64,000 nucleotides of DNA from the NCBI GenBank assembly GCA_934454655.1, contig CAKSFK010000007.1, positions 1-64,000 of the forward strand, in the 5' to 3' direction. The position numbers and the translations under genes were made by a program. Of the stretch, positions 33,134-40,156 are shown one piece after another. The notes below the pieces were generated by a model. That model saw only the letters and a list, made by a program, of their open reading frames with translations. It made no database searches and was not told the DNA's origin. Every line of letters begins with the position of its first letter. Position 1 is the stretch's first letter. Source of the DNA: an uncultured Eubacteriales bacterium. GTDB lineage: Bacteria; Bacillota; Clostridia; Oscillospirales; Acutalibacteraceae.

Positions 33134-34990
33134 ATGAGATATCCGTCTGTACCTCTTATAACGGTTGACCCATATTTTTCGGTGTGGAGTCAAGATAACA
33201 TTAATGAGCATTTTCCCGTTCACTGGACCGGCAGCCGCAACGCAATACTCGGCACGGTTAAAATTGACGGTAAGGACTACCGCTTTTTAGGCGGCGGAAA
33301 GCAGGAGAAACTTGCCCAAATTTCCCTTGATGTTGACGCTCTGACAACAACAGTTGTTTTCGAGGGTGCGGGAATAAGACTGAACGCCGAATTTACCTCG
33401 CCGATGCTGGCATACGATTTATACTATTCCTCGCGCCCTGTTTCTTATATTCACCTTTTTTATGAAAGCACCGACGGCGCGGAGCATACGGTTACCGCAA
33501 AGCTTGCCTTCAGTGAAGAACTTGTGCTTAACAAGGCGGGCGAGGGAAGAGCGCTTGCGGAGCCTGCGGCAATCGGCGGTGTTACCGCGATTAAAATGGG
33601 CAAAGCGGGACAAAAGGTTCTCTCACGTTCGGGTGATGACATTCGTATCGATTGGGGATATTTTTATCTTGGCGTTCGAGGCGACGCGAAATGCGGTGCT
33701 GAGGTTTTTGAGGACCTATATGCCGTGTATGCCGAAACCGAGCTTAAAAATGACGCCCTGTTTTTGGCGGCTTATGACGATATTGACAGTATTGTGTACT
33801 TTGGAGAGCATTTAAAGGCTTATTGGAAAAATAACGGAAAAACAATTGAAAACGCAATAAGCGAGGCGGCGGCGGAATATGAAACGGTTAAATCTGAGTG
33901 TGATAAATTTGCCGCAAAGCTTACAAATGACGCCGAAAAGGCGGGCGGCATTAAATATGCCGAACTGCTTTCCCTTGCGTACCGTCAGGTAATGGCGGCG
34001 CATAAGCTGGTTGTTGATAATGAGGGCAATAACCTTTACATATCAAAGGAATGTTTTTCAAACGGCTGTGCCGCAACCGTAGATGTTACGTACCCGAGCG
34101 CGCCGATGTATCTGTACTATAATACCGAGCTTTTAAAGGGAATGCTGCGCCCGATATTCAAATATGCGGCAAGCAGTGATTGGGAATTTGATTTTGCGCC
34201 GCACGATGTCGGAACGTATCCCCTGCTTAACGGTCAGGTATATTCCGGCAACAGGATTGAGGGACAAATGCCGGTAGAAGAGTGCGGAAATATGCTGGTG
34301 CTGGTTTCTGCACTGTGCCGCAAGGATAATGATTACACGTTTGCAAAGAATAATATTGAGCTTCTGAAAAAGTGGAGCGCCTACCTTGAAAAATACGGCG
34401 AGGACCCGGAAAATCAGCTTTGCACCGACGATTTTGCGGGACATATGCCGCACAATGTTAACCTTGCTGTCAAGGCTGTAATGGGTCTTGCGGGATTTGC
34501 GGATATACTGTCGGCAATCGGTGAAACAGTCGAGGCAGGGCGTGTATCGGATACGGCGAAACGCTATGCACAGTCAATTGTTTCAAGAGCAAGGAACCAC
34601 GACGGCAGTTACAGGCTTGCGTTTGATGCGGAAAACACCTTCAGCCTTAAATACAACGCCGTTTGGGACAGACTTTGGAATACCGAACTGTTAGGCGAAG
34701 AATTTTATAAAGGTGAAATCGAAAGATACAAAAGGGAAGCACTGCCATACGGAATACCGCTTGACAGCCGCGCAAAGTATACCAAGTCGGATTGGGAACT
34801 TTGGGCTGCCTGCCTTACGGATAACAGGCAGGACTTTGAATTTATTGTTTCTCTTCTTTACAATGCCTATGATACTATGCATACCCGTGTGCCTATGACC
34901 GACTGGTATCACGCGGACACTTCCGATATGGTAGGCTTTAAGCACCGCAGCGTTCAGGGCGGACTGTTTATTAGGTTGCTTTTTGCCTAA
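33134..34990 (+). CDS. GtaA-like glutaminase-family protein (DUF4965/DUF1793 type)
   Basis: About 618 aa. The N-terminal PSVPLITVDPYFSVWS and later GSRNAILGTVKIDGK are typical of the DUF4964/DUF5127 segment. The C-terminal helical half has CTDDFAGHMPHNVNLAVKA, WDRLWNTELL, GIPLDSRAKYTKSDWELW and TDWYHADT, typical of the DUF4965/DUF1793 barrel. Relatives are annotated as fungal glutaminase A, but in gut bacteria they sit among carbohydrate genes and the substrate is unproven. No signal peptide is visible. ATG 33134 is preferred because CAGGAG lies about 10 nt upstream. Confidence 0.75.
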   Translation: MRYPSVPLITVDPYFSVWSQDNINEHFPVHWTGSRNAILGTVKIDGKDYRFLGGGKQEKLAQISLDVDALTTTVVFEGAGIRLNAEFTSPMLAYDLYYSSRPVSYIHLFYESTDGAEHTVTAKLAFSEELVLNKAGEGRALAEPAAIGGVTAIKMGKAGQKVLSRSGDDIRIDWGYFYLGVRGDAKCGAEVFEDLYAVYAETELKNDALFLAAYDDIDSIVYFGEHLKAYWKNNGKTIENAISEAAAEYETVKSECDKFAAKLTNDAEKAGGIKYAELLSLAYRQVMAAHKLVVDNEGNNLYISKECFSNGCAATVDVTYPSAPMYLYYNTELLKGMLRPIFKYAASSDWEFDFAPHDVGTYPLLNGQVYSGNRIEGQMPVEECGNMLVLVSALCRKDNDYTFAKNNIELLKKWSAYLEKYGEDPENQLCTDDFAGHMPHNVNLAVKAVMGLAGFADILSAIGETVEAGRVSDTAKRYAQSIVSRARNHDGSYRLAFDAENTFSLKYNAVWDRLWNTELLGEEFYKGEIERYKREALPYGIPLDSRAKYTKSDWELWAACLTDNRQDFEFIVSLLYNAYDTMHTRVPMTDWYHADTSDMVGFKHRSVQGGLFIRLLFA

Positions 34991-34999
34991 GGATTATCC

Positions 35000-35028
35000 T
35001 TGACAATTGCTTTCTTATATGCTAAAAT
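35000..35028 (+). promoter_or_regulatory. Strong sigma-A promoter of the mntP leader
   Basis: TTGACA (35000-35005), 17-bp spacer, TAAAAT (35023-35028). The start of transcription should be near 35035, giving a 245-nt leader before mntP. Confidence 0.8.
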
Positions 35029-35039
35029 CAATATACTTG

Positions 35040-35126
35040 AGGGAGTGGTGGCGTTCATAAGCGAACGGCATCCCCGCCAATACCACCCCTGTACTCTTGA
35101 AAAACCGCTTATTTAGCGGTTTTTCG
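35040..35126 (+). ncRNA. Candidate structured RNA ending in a terminator
   Basis: From the promoter at 35000-35028 the transcript folds into a nested stem. GTGG-TGGCG (35045-35053) pairs with CGCCA, an AUA bulge and CCAC (35075-35087). An inner hairpin CGTTC/GAACG surrounds ATAAGC (35052-35067). It ends at a perfect 10-bp terminator, AAAAACCGCT (35100-35109) / AGCGGTTTTT (35115-35124). Length is about 90 nt. It is either a free small RNA or the sensing part of an mntP riboswitch. I do not recognise the family and it does not fit the yybP-ykoY manganese motif. Confidence 0.5.
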
Positions 35127-35196
35127 TTTACAAGGTGTTTTTCCGCCGAGCGTGTCAGCGGAAAACAAGATGCGGCGTAAACGCCGCAACAAAGTC

Positions 35197-35261
35197 AACC
35201 TTTGGTTTATCGACAGTCTGAGGACGCAGGCGCGATAAAGCGCGCCTGCGTCTTTAATTTT
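35197..35261 (+). terminator. Strong terminator with shared CGACAG-string, just before mntP
   Basis: A small hairpin AACC-TTT-GGTT (35197-35207) precedes TATCGACAGTCTGA (35208-35221). Then GACGCAGGCGCG (35223-35234) pairs with CGCGCCTGCGTC (35241-35252) in a perfect 12-bp stem, followed by TTTAATTTT. The mntP Shine-Dalgarno begins about 5 nt later, so the terminator must be regulated or bypassed for mntP to be expressed from the upstream promoter. Confidence 0.8.
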
Positions 35262-35280
35262 GTATAGGAGAGGATTTCGG

Positions 35281-35850
35281 GTGAGTTTTGTTGAATTGTT
35301 TTTAATTGCGGTGGGTCTTTCCATGGACGCGTTTGCGGTTTCCGTATGTAAGGGGCTGTCCACGCGACGGCTGTCCGCTCGCCATTATTTTATTATAGGC
35401 GCATGGTTCGGCGGCTTTCAGGCGCTTATGCCTACGCTCGGATACATCCTCGGCTCGACATTTGAAAAAAATATAACAAAATACGACCACTGGGTTGCGT
35501 TCGTGCTTTTGGCGTTTATAGGCGGTAATATGCTGCGCGAGGGCTTTTCAAAAGAAAGTGAAGAACAGAACAGCTCGTTCGGCTTTGCGGCAATGTCGGT
35601 TCTTGCGGTAGCCACCAGTATAGATGCGCTCGCCGTCGGCATTACGTTTGCGCTTTTGCCTGGCGTTAATATAGTGGCCGCCGTTCTTTTTATAGGCTTT
35701 ACCACCTTCATAATTTCAGGTATTGGTCTTAAGGTCGGAAATATTTTCGGCTCAAAATACAAAAACGGTGCCGAGATTGTCGGGGGAATTATTCTTATAC
35801 TTATAGGAATAAAAATATTGCTCGAACACCTCGGTATCATTAATTTTTAA
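35281..35850 (+). CDS. mntP: Manganese efflux pump MntP
   Basis: 189 aa with six membrane spans. MntP exports Mn2+ to prevent toxicity. The two family repeats with acidic membrane residues are present: GLSMDAFAVSVCKG in the first half and ATSIDALAVGITFAL in the second. The start is GTG 35281, with TAGGAGAGG upstream; the frame is open further up but there is no Shine-Dalgarno there. The gene sits behind a promoter, a structured leader and two terminators. In other bacteria mntP is often under the Mn2+-sensing yybP-ykoY riboswitch; here that motif was not found. Confidence 0.93.
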   Translation: MSFVELFLIAVGLSMDAFAVSVCKGLSTRRLSARHYFIIGAWFGGFQALMPTLGYILGSTFEKNITKYDHWVAFVLLAFIGGNMLREGFSKESEEQNSSFGFAAMSVLAVATSIDALAVGITFALLPGVNIVAAVLFIGFTTFIISGIGLKVGNIFGSKYKNGAEIVGGIILILIGIKILLEHLGIINF

Positions 35851-35922
35851 CATTTTGCATATTCCGTGTTTTACCGGTAAATAATACTAATAAAAATTAT
35901 CGGAATGTCAGGGTGTTGCAGT

Positions 35923-37251
35923 GTGAATAAAAGATTTGCCGTAAGAATAATATCTTTTTGCGCGGCGGCGGCGCTTGCGGCGGGAGGTTACGCAATAAAG
36001 GCAAGGCGTCAGCTTGACCGTTACAGGCTTGAAATTCAAAACGGATATTCACGTACGCTGGATACGCTTAACGGAAGTGTGGAAAACATATACACCGCGC
36101 TGAGAAAGGCAGAATATATGACGGGTGCAAAGCAGGTAAGCAATATGGCGGCTCACCTTCTCACGGAAGCGCAGACCGCTAAAAACGCTCTTTCGCAGCT
36201 GCCGGCCGGTAACGGCGAGCTTACGGTGCTTAACAGATTTTTATCCCAAGTGGGTAATTACGCAATGTCGGTTTCAAAACAGCTTATATCCGGCGAAACC
36301 GCCGCGGCGGATTATGCGGAGAATATAGCCGTTCTTAAGGACGCCGCGCAAAAGATAACCGATGCAATATCCGCTTCGGATATTTCTTATAACAACCTGA
36401 GCGCGTGGGCTTACGAAATTGATAAAAAGCTGGACGCGGTGATAGATAAGGAGTCGCTTGCGGGTTCGCTGGACGGTCTTGAACAGGAGCTTTCGGATTT
36501 GCCGACTCTCGTGTATGACGGTCCCTATTCCGACCATATAACAACAAAAGAACCCCTTATGATAAAAAACGCAAATGCTGTTAATGAAACTCAGGCTCAA
36601 AAAACAGCCGCACTGGTCGCAGGAACCGAACCGCAGTCATTAAACAGTGACGGCACTGCCGAGGGTAAAATACCGGTATATCGCTTTTCGGGCGACAACG
36701 TTTCGGTAACCGTAAGCAAAAACGGCGGATATCCCGTTTATATGAGGAAAAGCCGTGCGGTAGGCGACAGCATACTTGAATACAGGCAGGTGCTTGACAA
36801 GGCAAAACGCTTTCTTGAAAAGCTGGAGCTTGGCGGGTTTACGGAAACCTATTATTTTACCGATGAGGGAGTTTGCGTTGTAAGCTTTGCTTATCTTGAC
36901 GGCAGAACCGTTTGTTATACCGATTTAATTAAGGTCGGCGTTGCAATGGATAACGGAGATATAATGCTTTTTGAAGCAAGCGGTTATCTTACAAACCACA
37001 CCGAAAGGGCGTTCAATTCGGTTGAAATATCGCCCGAAAAGGCGGCTGAGGTCATAAGCCCCGACCTTAGCGTCCGTTCAACGGCACTGGCACTTATTCC
37101 CACCGACAACGGCGGCGAGGTGCGCTGTTATGAATTTGTTTGCGAGGCAGAGGACGGGCAGGAAATTCTGATATACGTAAACGCCGTTACGGGCGAGCAG
37201 GAGGACATACTGATTCTTCTTAAAAGCGACGGCGGAACGCTTACAAAGTAA
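35923..37251 (+). CDS. ypeB: Germination protein YpeB
   Basis: About 442 aa. YpeB holds the lytic enzyme SleB in the dormant spore and is needed for cortex breakdown on germination. An N-terminal membrane span (about 8-28) is followed by a helical domain (about 30-210) and PepSY-like domains in the C-terminal half (YRFSGDNVSVTVSKNGGYP, then NTGEQ-like VNAVTGEQEDI at the end). The start is GTG 35923 with AGGGTG about 9 nt upstream; ATG 35905 would add a short Cys-rich stub without a site. sleB, its usual neighbour, is not adjacent. Confidence 0.88.
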   Translation: MNKRFAVRIISFCAAAALAAGGYAIKARRQLDRYRLEIQNGYSRTLDTLNGSVENIYTALRKAEYMTGAKQVSNMAAHLLTEAQTAKNALSQLPAGNGELTVLNRFLSQVGNYAMSVSKQLISGETAAADYAENIAVLKDAAQKITDAISASDISYNNLSAWAYEIDKKLDAVIDKESLAGSLDGLEQELSDLPTLVYDGPYSDHITTKEPLMIKNANAVNETQAQKTAALVAGTEPQSLNSDGTAEGKIPVYRFSGDNVSVTVSKNGGYPVYMRKSRAVGDSILEYRQVLDKAKRFLEKLELGGFTETYYFTDEGVCVVSFAYLDGRTVCYTDLIKVGVAMDNGDIMLFEASGYLTNHTERAFNSVEISPEKAAEVISPDLSVRSTALALIPTDNGGEVRCYEFVCEAEDGQEILIYVNAVTGEQEDILILLKSDGGTLTK

Positions 37252-37264
37252 CATTAAAAAACAA

Positions 37265-37317
37265 AACCGTCGGTTGAGTGTGCCAACATTATTAACGCGC
37301 TTAACCGGCGGTTTTTT
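37265..37317 (+). terminator. Terminator after ypeB
   Basis: AACCGTCGGTT (37265-37275) pairs with AACCGGCGGTT (37303-37313), followed by a T-run. The first copy of the six-palindrome element begins 5 nt after it. Confidence 0.75.
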
Positions 37318-37321
37318 CGGC

Positions 37322-37590
37322 GTGTAAATAATGTCTACTAAATATTTGCATTAGCAAATGCAATTATATAAAATCGAGTTAAAATCTCGATTTTATGGGT
37401 CAAAACCTTTGTTTTGACCGTCAGTATCCATTGATTGTTGCCTGATTTTAAAAAGAATCAAAATGTGATTCTTTTTAAAGTGCAAGGTTTTTTCGCAAAA
37501 TTGCGCAAAAACCTTGCACCTGAACAATTCAAAAGTTTACACCAACATGCTCGGTTAAGGTACTTTTGAATTGTTCAGCAGTCATTAAAT
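37322..37590 (+). repeat. Six-palindrome repeat element, copy 1
   Basis: A 269-bp intergenic element with no coding frame. Six palindromes follow one another: TTGCATT/AATGCAA, AAAATCGAG/CTCGATTTT, GGTCAAAAC/GTTTTGACC, TAAAAAGAATCA/TGATTCTTTTTA, GTGCAAGGTTTTT/AAAAACCTTGCAC with CGCAAAATTGCG inside, and TGAACAATTCAAAAGT/ACTTTTGAATTGTTCA. Copy 2 at 39886 differs at 8 positions by eye count. AT-rich stems and the lack of an ORF suggest a small non-autonomous element or a structured RNA family. Confidence 0.9.
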
Positions 37591-37593
37591 AAC

Positions 37594-37623
37594 AAAAAGT
37601 GCCTTGACCGTACGTCAAGGCAC
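37594..37623 (-). terminator. Terminator of the tRNA operon
   Basis: On the minus strand GTGCCTTGAC pairs with GTCAAGGCAC across a 5-nt loop, followed by TTTTT (plus-strand 37594-37598). It ends the tRNA-Gly/tRNA-Val transcript. Confidence 0.8.
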
Positions 37624-37628
37624 CCGAA

Positions 37629-37705
37629 TGGTGAAGACAAGTGGACTTGAACCACCGACCCCCTGCATGTCAAGCAGGTACTCTAACCAACTGAGCTATG
37701 CCTTC
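37629..37705 (-). tRNA. tRNA-Val (anticodon GAC)
   Basis: On the minus strand a full cloverleaf: acceptor GAAGGCA pairs with TGTCTTC, D-arm AGCTCAGTTGGTTAGAGT, anticodon stem CCTGC/GCAGG with loop TTGACAT, T-loop GTTCAAGTC. The 3' CCA is encoded (37629-37631). GAC reads GUC and GUU. Without the CCA it spans 37632-37705. It is the second gene of a two-tRNA operon. Confidence 0.95.
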
Positions 37706-37708
37706 TTA

Positions 37709-37782
37709 TGGAGCGGACAATGGGAGTCGAACCCACCCATTCAGCTTGGGAAGCTAATGTTCTACCGATAAACTATGTCCGC
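37709..37782 (-). tRNA. tRNA-Gly (anticodon CCC)
   Basis: Acceptor GCGGACA pairs with TGTCCGC, anticodon stem TTAGC/GCTGA with loop TTCCCAA gives anticodon CCC, and T-loop GTTCGACTC is present. CCA is encoded (37709-37711). It is first in the operon, with its promoter at 37796-37824. CCC reads only GGG, a minor glycine codon here. Confidence 0.95.
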
Positions 37783-37795
37783 AAGCAACGGAAAT

Positions 37796-37824
37796 ATTTT
37801 ATCACAACTCAGTGGAAATTTCAA
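37796..37824 (-). promoter_or_regulatory. Sigma-A promoter of the tRNA operon
   Basis: On the minus strand: TTGAAA (37824-37819), 17-bp spacer, TAAAAT (37801-37796). Transcription should begin a few bases before tRNA-Gly. Confidence 0.8.
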
Positions 37825-37838
37825 GCTTTTTTTAAACG

Positions 37839-38372
37839 TTACCGCGGCATTATTTTTTTTATTTTCGGGTGGATCAGGTTCATATAAACCGCAGATACCC
37901 TTGAAATTGCGATATCGTAAAGCACAAAGACAATATTCCCCGCTATGAGAAAAATGTACTCGCTGTATTTTCCCAGAGTACCGAAATCTTCGGTTGAGAT
38001 GCCGAAAACGCCCGCCAATAAGTAATATACGGTTAAAGCGGAAGCATTAAACACGGCAAATTTAATTATCCACTCGGGAACGGCTTTGCCTATTCTTTCA
38101 ACAAGCGCCTTTACAATGGGGTAATACCCGAAAAGGCATATGTACATAAGTTTGCTTTCGGGCTCCGCAAAAATAAATATCAGCACGCTTGCCGCAAAAT
38201 ACGCGCAAAGCGCCCACCTAACACCAATCTCTATTACTATTACCATTGTTAAAAGACCTGTTATTGCGGGAATTGTATAGGTAAGGTAGGGAAAGTACGA
38301 CAAAAGCATAAATACCGTGGATAAAGCAACGGCAATTCCGCAAAATGTCACCTTGAATGTATTGTTTTTCAT
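37839..38372 (-). CDS. Small polytopic membrane protein, ECF S-component-like
   Basis: 177 aa with about five membrane spans and a basic C-terminus (HPKIKKIMPR). Its size, hydrophobic profile and central AEPESKLMYICLFGYYPIVKAL resemble substrate-binding S components of ECF vitamin transporters, but no ligand-specific motif was recognised. It begins 4 nt after the DnaJ-like gene stop and is the third gene of an operon with DUF5685 and DnaJ-like genes. That association is the only functional clue. Confidence 0.7.
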   Translation of the reverse strand: MKNNTFKVTFCGIAVALSTVFMLLSYFPYLTYTIPAITGLLTMVIVIEIGVRWALCAYFAASVLIFIFAEPESKLMYICLFGYYPIVKALVERIGKAVPEWIIKFAVFNASALTVYYLLAGVFGISTEDFGTLGKYSEYIFLIAGNIVFVLYDIAISRVSAVYMNLIHPKIKKIMPR

Positions 38373-38376
38373 ATTA

Positions 38377-38991
38377 TCAGCGGCAGCCTATACACGGGCA
38401 GAGGTTTCCGCCCATTGATTCACAGCAGCAGTCCGCGCAGACAAGCCCCTGACACAAATCGCAGGTGCTGCACTCGCCCGAGGTATTTCCGTAACTGCGG
38501 TACGGGTTATATTGTCTGTTCTGCTGGCGTGCCGCATTTTGCACCGCGTGCTGATATTCGGCGTTGGAGGGATCCATTCTCGATGCGGTGGTAAAGCTTG
38601 TAAACGCCTGGTCAAACCAACCGCGGCGGTAGAGAACCGTGCCGTTTAAGAAGTACCATTCGGCATCGCGCGACTGCGGCGGTACGCCGTCGAGCACCTC
38701 CTGAGCCTGTTCAAGTCTGCCTTGGTTAATAAGGTTACGCACATCCGGGAAAGAGGACGCCGTGCCGCTTGTGCTGTATCCGCCCCCTGTACGCTTTCCT
38801 GTTCTGCGTTCTTCCATTATGCGGTCATACGCTTCGTTTATTTCCTTCATTTTCTCGCCCGCAAGGTCGGAAAGGGGATTATCCGCATAATTATCAGGAT
38901 GGTACCTTCGCGCCAGCTCCCTGTAAGCGTTTTTAATTTCATCATCGGTAGCGTTTCTCGAAACGCCCAGTACCGCATATGGGTCTGTCAT
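38377..38991 (-). CDS. DnaJ-domain protein with TPR-like middle and Cys-rich tail
   Basis: 204 aa. The J domain (about 1-65) has the HPD motif (YHPDN) that stimulates Hsp70 ATPase. A linker rich in G, S and T leads to a TPR-like helical pair (about 88-145; LEQAQEVLDGVPPQSR, then RRGWFDQAFTSFTTASRMDP). The last 30 residues hold about ten Cys (CSTCDLCQ, CADCCCE, CPCIGC), suggesting metal binding. No signal or membrane span is present. The ATG overlaps the DUF5685 stop by four bases. It may target Hsp70 to the membrane partner or to DUF5685. Confidence 0.85.
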   Translation of the reverse strand: MTDPYAVLGVSRNATDDEIKNAYRELARRYHPDNYADNPLSDLAGEKMKEINEAYDRIMEERRTGKRTGGGYSTSGTASSFPDVRNLINQGRLEQAQEVLDGVPPQSRDAEWYFLNGTVLYRRGWFDQAFTSFTTASRMDPSNAEYQHAVQNAARQQNRQYNPYRSYGNTSGECSTCDLCQGLVCADCCCESMGGNLCPCIGCR

Positions 38992-39830
38992 ATTTTAAGC
39001 TCCTTTTTAAAAGTATCTTCAAGTCCTAAGCATATAATGTTTCCGAGTATCGGCTTGTATTTTTTAATATCAAGAAGTTCAAATGCCTTTAAGGCTTCGT
39101 TTGAACACGTATATAACAGCGGCGCGATACGATTTTTAAAAAATTCAGCCGAAGGTTTGTCGCACTCAGCCTTAAGGCAGTTGAACGAGCCTGATTTAAG
39201 GTCGTCCTCAAGGTCGCACGCGGCGTCAATAATATAAATATATCTGCCCAAGCAATATCCCAGGCGCTCCAAAACCCGCTTTTGGCTTTTTTCATCACCG
39301 CACAGGCTTAAAAGCTTTGCCAATGCGGCGGCGGTAGGGTCGGCTGCTTCATCAAGAACGGTACAGCCGCCCGCTTCAATATTGTTTTGGTGTTTTATAT
39401 ATTCGGAAACAATATTCTCAATTTCGGGAAAATCCTTTGCCGCTTTTTTGCGCGCACGTGAAAAAAGAGGTTTAAGAGATACGTAAAAAGCTTTTTTTAA
39501 GCCCTTTTCGTCCTCAATGTTATCAAGCAGCTTGTAGTAAGACATTATCATTGCCGCGGCTGACGGCACTTCAAACGGCTCTGTGTTTTTGCAGAAATTG
39601 CATTTTTTAAGCGGGTTAAACGTGCAGTGCTTACGCTCGACAATATCACAGCCGCTTTTAAGCGACATATTAAGGAGGCTTAAAAACGTAAAGTCGTAGC
39701 TTAGCGTAAAACGTGACCATAGCCCGTACCTTCTGCCCATTGTGCGGCAAAGTGTGCAGTACACCGCACGGTAAGTTTCGTATTCGCGGATTTTAAGCTC
39801 CGGCTTGGCGATTCTTATATATCCGAACAA
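38988..39830 (-). CDS. DUF5685-family protein
   Basis: 280 aa, all-helical by appearance. Two Cys pairs (YCTLC near residue 30; CNFC near residue 77) suggest metal or redox roles. Two acidic strings, LLDNIEDEKG (near 100) and IDAACDLEDDLKSG (near 205), resemble the paired Asp-rich motifs of isoprenyl-diphosphate synthase folds; this is my inference, not an established assignment. The start is TTG 39830 with GGGGTGAG upstream. It is the first gene of the operon with DnaJ-like and membrane genes. Confidence 0.75.
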   Translation of the reverse strand: MFGYIRIAKPELKIREYETYRAVYCTLCRTMGRRYGLWSRFTLSYDFTFLSLLNMSLKSGCDIVERKHCTFNPLKKCNFCKNTEPFEVPSAAAMIMSYYKLLDNIEDEKGLKKAFYVSLKPLFSRARKKAAKDFPEIENIVSEYIKHQNNIEAGGCTVLDEAADPTAAALAKLLSLCGDEKSQKRVLERLGYCLGRYIYIIDAACDLEDDLKSGSFNCLKAECDKPSAEFFKNRIAPLLYTCSNEALKAFELLDIKKYKPILGNIICLGLEDTFKKELKI

Positions 39831-39885
39831 TGCTTACTCACCCCATAGTATTTTATACCTTAAGCCTTAGGCATTGGTGAATAAT

Positions 39886-40156
39886 GTGTAAATTAATGTC
39901 TACTGAATAATTGTATTAGCAAATGCAATTATATAAAATCGAGTTAAAATCTCGATTTTGTGGGTCAAAACCTTTGTTTTGACCGTCAGTATCCATTGAT
40001 TGTCGCCTGATTTTAAAAAGAATCAAAATGTGATTCTTTTTAAAGTGCAAGGTTTTTTCGCAAAATTGCGCAAAAACCTTGCACCTGAACAATTCAAAAG
40101 TTTACACCAACATGCTCGGGTTAAGGTACTTTTGAATTGTTCAGCAGGCATTAAAT
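39886..40156 (+). repeat. Six-palindrome repeat element, copy 2
   Basis: 271 bp in direct orientation to copy 1, with the same six palindromes in the same order. Its last base is immediately next to the uvrA stop codon (40156-40158, with one shared base). Together with copy 1 it encloses the tRNA pair and the DUF5685-DnaJ-membrane operon. Confidence 0.9.

Noticed and set aside
33134..34990. A plain amidohydrolase glutaminase
   Set aside because: The sequence has no serine-dependent glutaminase motif. It fits the GtaA/DUF4965 family, whose bacterial members have no settled substrate.
35036..35126. yybP-ykoY manganese riboswitch, SRP RNA or 6S RNA
   Set aside because: The GGGAGTGG start and GGCATCCC recall the manganese motif, but the paired long arms are missing and the element is too short. 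The SRP tetraloop region and the long 6S hairpin are absent.
37322..37590. CRISPR array or insertion sequence
   Set aside because: The six palindromes differ from one another and are not regularly spaced repeats. No transposase frame or cas genes are present.
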